Shown here piece by piece: positions 60,972 to 64,000 of a stretch of 64,000 nucleotides of DNA. The position numbers and the translations under genes are program-made. Within the stretch, counting starts at the first letter, position 1, and every line of letters begins with the position of its first letter. The notes under the pieces are model-generated. The model had not been told where the DNA came from. It did no database searches and saw only the letters and a program-made list of their open reading frames with translations. The stretch is from Oxytricha trifallax. Taxonomy: Eukaryota > Ciliophora > Spirotrichea > Sporadotrichida > Oxytrichidae. Location of the stretch: contig ARYC01000199.1 in the NCBI GenBank assembly GCA_000711775.1, forward strand, positions 1 through 64,000, in the 5' to 3' direction.

Positions 60972-62010
60972 ATGAGAAATAGAAATTAGCGAAATTTAGG
61001 GTCTATTTATGATAAGTAATGTTTAGATTTTCTGCTTAATTATCGTTATGGTACAAGTATTTATATAGACGAAATCAAACCAGTGCTGAATTATACACCC
61101 ATAGAAAGACTCCTACACAAGAGTGCCTCAACTGTTAGATATCATTGCTTGTTAGCTGTTTAGAATTATAACTCAGGCTCTTGTAAACATCCTGCAAGAA
61201 AATAAAGTTTTCACAGCACCATATTAACTACCTCTGCGACTTGAAGACTTTAAAGTATTGAGCACATTTTCCACTCGAATAGCGAGCTGTGATGTTTCAT
61301 CGCAAGTTTACTGGCAAGCTTAGATTATATCTAATATTTATAAAAGAAATTTTATTAATTTCAAGACAGTAAACAGAGAGATCAGAGTAATTGATTTTAC
61401 AGTGCCATTTTATTGTAATAATTTAAAAATGCAGAGAGCTATTACTAATAACATCAAGTTCATACATGCAGATGAAGCTGTGTTTACGTTCAACACTTTT
61501 ATTAATAAGTCATGATACAAGAAGTATGATAACATAGAAGTTTATGACTAAAAAGTAAAGGTAGTCACTCATGCAATTTTAGCTGGTATAAGTGAAGATT
61601 CAGGCTTAGAGAGTTATGTGATTCACCCTCGCTCTATTAAGCGAGAGTAGTATATAGAGTTCCTACATAAGCTCAGAGAGAAGTATAGCAACCAAGAGAT
61701 CATCCTGTTTGTTGATAACCTATCAGTTCATAAGACTAAGGAGTCTAAGAAAGCTTATGAAGAGTTAAACATAACTCCTGTATACAACGTTCCTTATAGC
61801 CCTTAATTTAATGGAATTGAATTCTACTGGAGTTAAATCAAGACTCACTACAAGAAGCTGCTGCTATATCATCTTATGCATGACTTGCCCATCGATACAG
61901 TAGACTTAATTCAAAGCAGCTGTAAGAGAGTGAGCGTAGATAAGACAACAGTCTGTGCGAGAGAGGGAAGAATGAATGTTTATAAATAAGTTTTAGATTT
62001 AAATGAATGA
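60972..62010 (+). pseudogene. TBE copy 4 transposase (42-kDa type), broken
   Basis: ATG at 60972 opens a frame that shifts near 61200. Two tryptophans conserved in the other copies are TGA here (KYW to KY-stop near 61240, and KSW to KS-stop near 61515). The catalytic residues remain: HADEAVF, LFVDNLSVHK and FNGIEFYW. The C-terminus is complete (REGRMNVYKQVLDLNE) up to TGA at 62008-62010. Confidence 0.85.
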
Positions 62011-62016
62011 ATAAGT

Positions 62017-62800
62017 TCACATATTAAACTAACCCATAAAGTGGTTTGGCTTCTCTTTCTTCTCCTCTTATTATGGCTTGCTTGAGCCCATATTTCTTCT
62101 CTTAGTGCCAGCTCCTGCATCTATATTTATTTCATCTGGTTTTTAGACATCTTTATAAAGCCTCTTGCTCACCTCATAAATTGTCTGATACTTTCTTTCT
62201 CTGTGAACCTTTGCATGCTCTTTCATAAGATATATACCAGTGCCAGATTTTCCTACAAAGTTATATGTCAAAGCTTACTTGAAAGATAAGGATGCTTCTT
62301 AAGTTCCTCTAGCCAAGCTGAGCTTATTAGAATGCCTTGCTTTTTCTAGTCTTCAGGAGAGATAGAATATCGTTTCTTATGTGCTTCTTCAATTATTTCT
62401 CTGAGATACTCCTCTTTTATTGTACCAAGAACACCAAAGAAAAAGTTCCTCTCTGGTAGTTTATTAGAGAGTTGTTTCTTGGTAGGAAGGTAAACTACCA
62501 CTTCCTCATCTTACATGGCATCCTTATAAAGATTAGTGACTGAAATCTTAGGGTAGTTAGGAATCTCTATTAGTTTAATCTCTTTATTTTTAAAGTTTTT
62601 TCTCCTCACAAAGTATCGCTTTTTAAAATGAAATTTAGGTACCTTCCATCGTTGGAAGGAATAAACCAACTGTATAATATGTTAATAGTCATAAAGTTAT
62701 CTTACCGTGTAAATTTAAGTATCAATAGAGATCTTCCTTACTTCTGAATCTTGATATCATTTCTTGAGCTTCAACTCTTTTCATTTGATCATTGAGGTTC
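62017..62800 (-). pseudogene. TBE copy 4 22-kDa-type protein
   Basis: The N-terminal text (NLNDQMKRVEAQEMISRFRS) lacks the usual starting ATG, and a TGA follows soon after. The C-terminal part is intact: FVGKSGTGIYLMKEHAKVHR, VSKRLYKDVQKPDEIN, DAGAGTKRRNMGSSKP, ending at TGA 62019-62017. It shows the correct frame for the region that is shifted in copy 1. Confidence 0.75.
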
Positions 62801-63356
62801 CTCTTCCTATAAATTAATTTCAAATTATAATTTATAGACTTCTTGTTCCTATTATTTAAAAACTTACAATTAAAAATGGGCATCGTATAGGGGGTCAACC
62901 TTGCAAAGATACGTGGAGAAAGTTTGCAGAAGCTGTAATAAATAGCAGAGAAGGACCTCCATTTTCATCAATTCAGTTCCATTAAATTAGTACTAAATTT
63001 TTTTAATTTAATTAGTACTGGTACTAAATTCTATAATTTTAATTGCTACCAATTTAATAGTACCAAAACTTAATTAGTGCCTGCTTTTAAACTAATGAGG
63101 TTTTAATGGAAAAGTTCCAAAATGGTTTAAAATCTAATTGGTACCAGTACCAATCTGAATATTATCTAAGTTAGTACAAAAATTAAAAATATTAAGCATG
63201 AAATTAGAAAAATTATAGCTATAAACTAAGTATAAATTTGAGCTCTAACACTTCAATATCAACCATTAGTGCTCCAGTGCCAACTCATATACAGAGTAAC
63301 TATAACTAGAGAGGTTATTAAAGCTTTATAATAGAAATTTAAATTTTAATTTAAAC

Positions 63357-64000
63357 ATGGCGGTTAACTTAAATCGTAAAGCAGTCTCTCTTGGAGCAGG
63401 ATAATCATAGCTAAACTTTGGCTCAACTAAAAAGCCTGAAATTATTTATATTGGGAGGTAGGTAGAGGTTGAGCTAAGATCTCTTGAGTTTGAAGCAGAG
63501 GTTTTTATCATAGAAATACTAAATCAGAAGGAGAGCACAGAGATATGAATTTAAACTTAAATTAATTTTGTGAGGAAGAAAAAGGACAGCTAGTTACCAG
63601 CTGAAAAAATAAAAACATTTTAATATCAAGAGTGCTAGAATTTTATCTCAGCTTAATAAAGCTTAAAGAGGTATATTAAATAGATACATTTTGGAAAGGC
63701 TAAGATGTATTTCAAGCAAGATAAGGTAGATGGCAGGTATTAGTACACAACATGAATGAAGTCATATACTCGCTTAGCTAAAGTTAAAAGGCAAATGCAA
63801 AAGCATAACCTTAGTGAGTTCTTGATTTAGGATAAAGAGACTCAAAAACTAGAACCAGCAAAGAGAAAAATCAAATACTCTTAAGTCTCAAAGAGAATAG
63901 CTGGAAAAGCTCAAGAGGCAAAAACGATTTGAAACAATGAATCAACCTGCAGGAAATACCTTTTTAGCATGTTTCTAAGAAAAAGCTATGGCTATGGGGA
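63357..64000 (+). pseudogene. TBE copy 4 zinc-finger/kinase protein, partial
   Basis: ATG at 63357 (MAVNLNRKAVSLGAGQSQLN) corresponds to the N-terminal part of the copy 1-3 proteins. The first frame closes on TGA about 63 codons in. Further on a finger remnant reads YQYTTCMKSYTRLAKVKRQM, with the first Cys and one His position lost. The kinase part would lie beyond the window. Confidence 0.6.

Larger units (their letters stand above)
60877..64000 (+). mobile_element. telomere-bearing element, copy 4, truncated by window end
   Basis: Begins CAAAACCCCTCAGTGAGG after ATT (60874-60876), with the inner TBE repeat GGTTTACGAGTGCTTTGATT. It is a more diverged lineage than copies 1-3: the third gene is hard to align and the intergenic DNA differs. 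Expected length of 3.8-4 kb puts its right end outside the window. Confidence 0.9.

Overview
This window reads as germline (micronuclear) DNA of an oxytrichid (stichotrich) ciliate. Coding stretches stay open only if TAA and TAG are read as glutamine and TGA is the sole stop. Introns are 28 to 64 nt and AT-rich. There are three complete telomere-bearing elements (TBEs) and one cut by the window end; their termini carry C4A4 repeats and three have AnT target duplications or near-duplications. I cannot name the species. All functions below come from reading the sequence, with no database search.

Layout. (1) 1-11.1 kb is less AT-rich and repeat-rich. It holds minisatellites, at least one minus-strand gene pair, and a large DD34E (Tc1/mariner/IS630-type) transposase gene at 8260-11078. 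A 15-bp motif, TGTAACAAACATCAC, occurs eleven times between 1759 and 11092. The block ends near three telomere-like G4T4 tracts at 11.55-11.66 kb, where a large gene (gene A) starts without its 5' end. (2) 11.77-29.1 kb is gene A: a large membrane protein with beta-helix repeats, a Cys-rich hinge and a multi-pass C-terminus, split by introns and insertions. About 7 kb of extra DNA, including a TBE set in the centre of a foldback element, separates its last two parts. (3) 29.3-36.5 kb is intergenic, with a 382-bp foldback, a 2.2-kb element whose long inverted repeats contain TGACGTCA arrays, and a GC-richer coding island. (4) 36.5-60.4 kb is gene B, a tandem paralogue of gene A that still has its signal peptide. 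It is interrupted by TBE copy 2, G-tract-ended elements, an insert bounded by CAAACCT, a TATC microsatellite, a 489-bp foldback, a 1-kb GC-richer island, and TBE copy 3 lying inside a coding exon. (5) 60.88-64 kb is TBE copy 4, truncated by the window end.

How it fits together. Comparing A with B shows which DNA is extra. At four places in gene B the reading frame is restored if one insert plus one copy of its flanking direct repeat is removed: AAATATA, CAAACCT, GTT, and AGT for the TBE. This is what precise programmed DNA elimination of germline-limited DNA (IESs and TBEs) would do in the developing macronucleus. Each TBE carries, or once carried, a 42-kDa-type transposase, a 22-kDa-type protein on the opposite strand, and a zinc-finger/kinase protein. 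All four have at least one broken gene.

The most unusual signals are the 15-bp motif family with its outward-facing genes, a transposase with roughly 330 extra residues between its first two catalytic aspartates, the G-tract element family found in coding exons, a TBE at a palindrome apex, and islands of foreign-looking coding DNA inside the gene introns.
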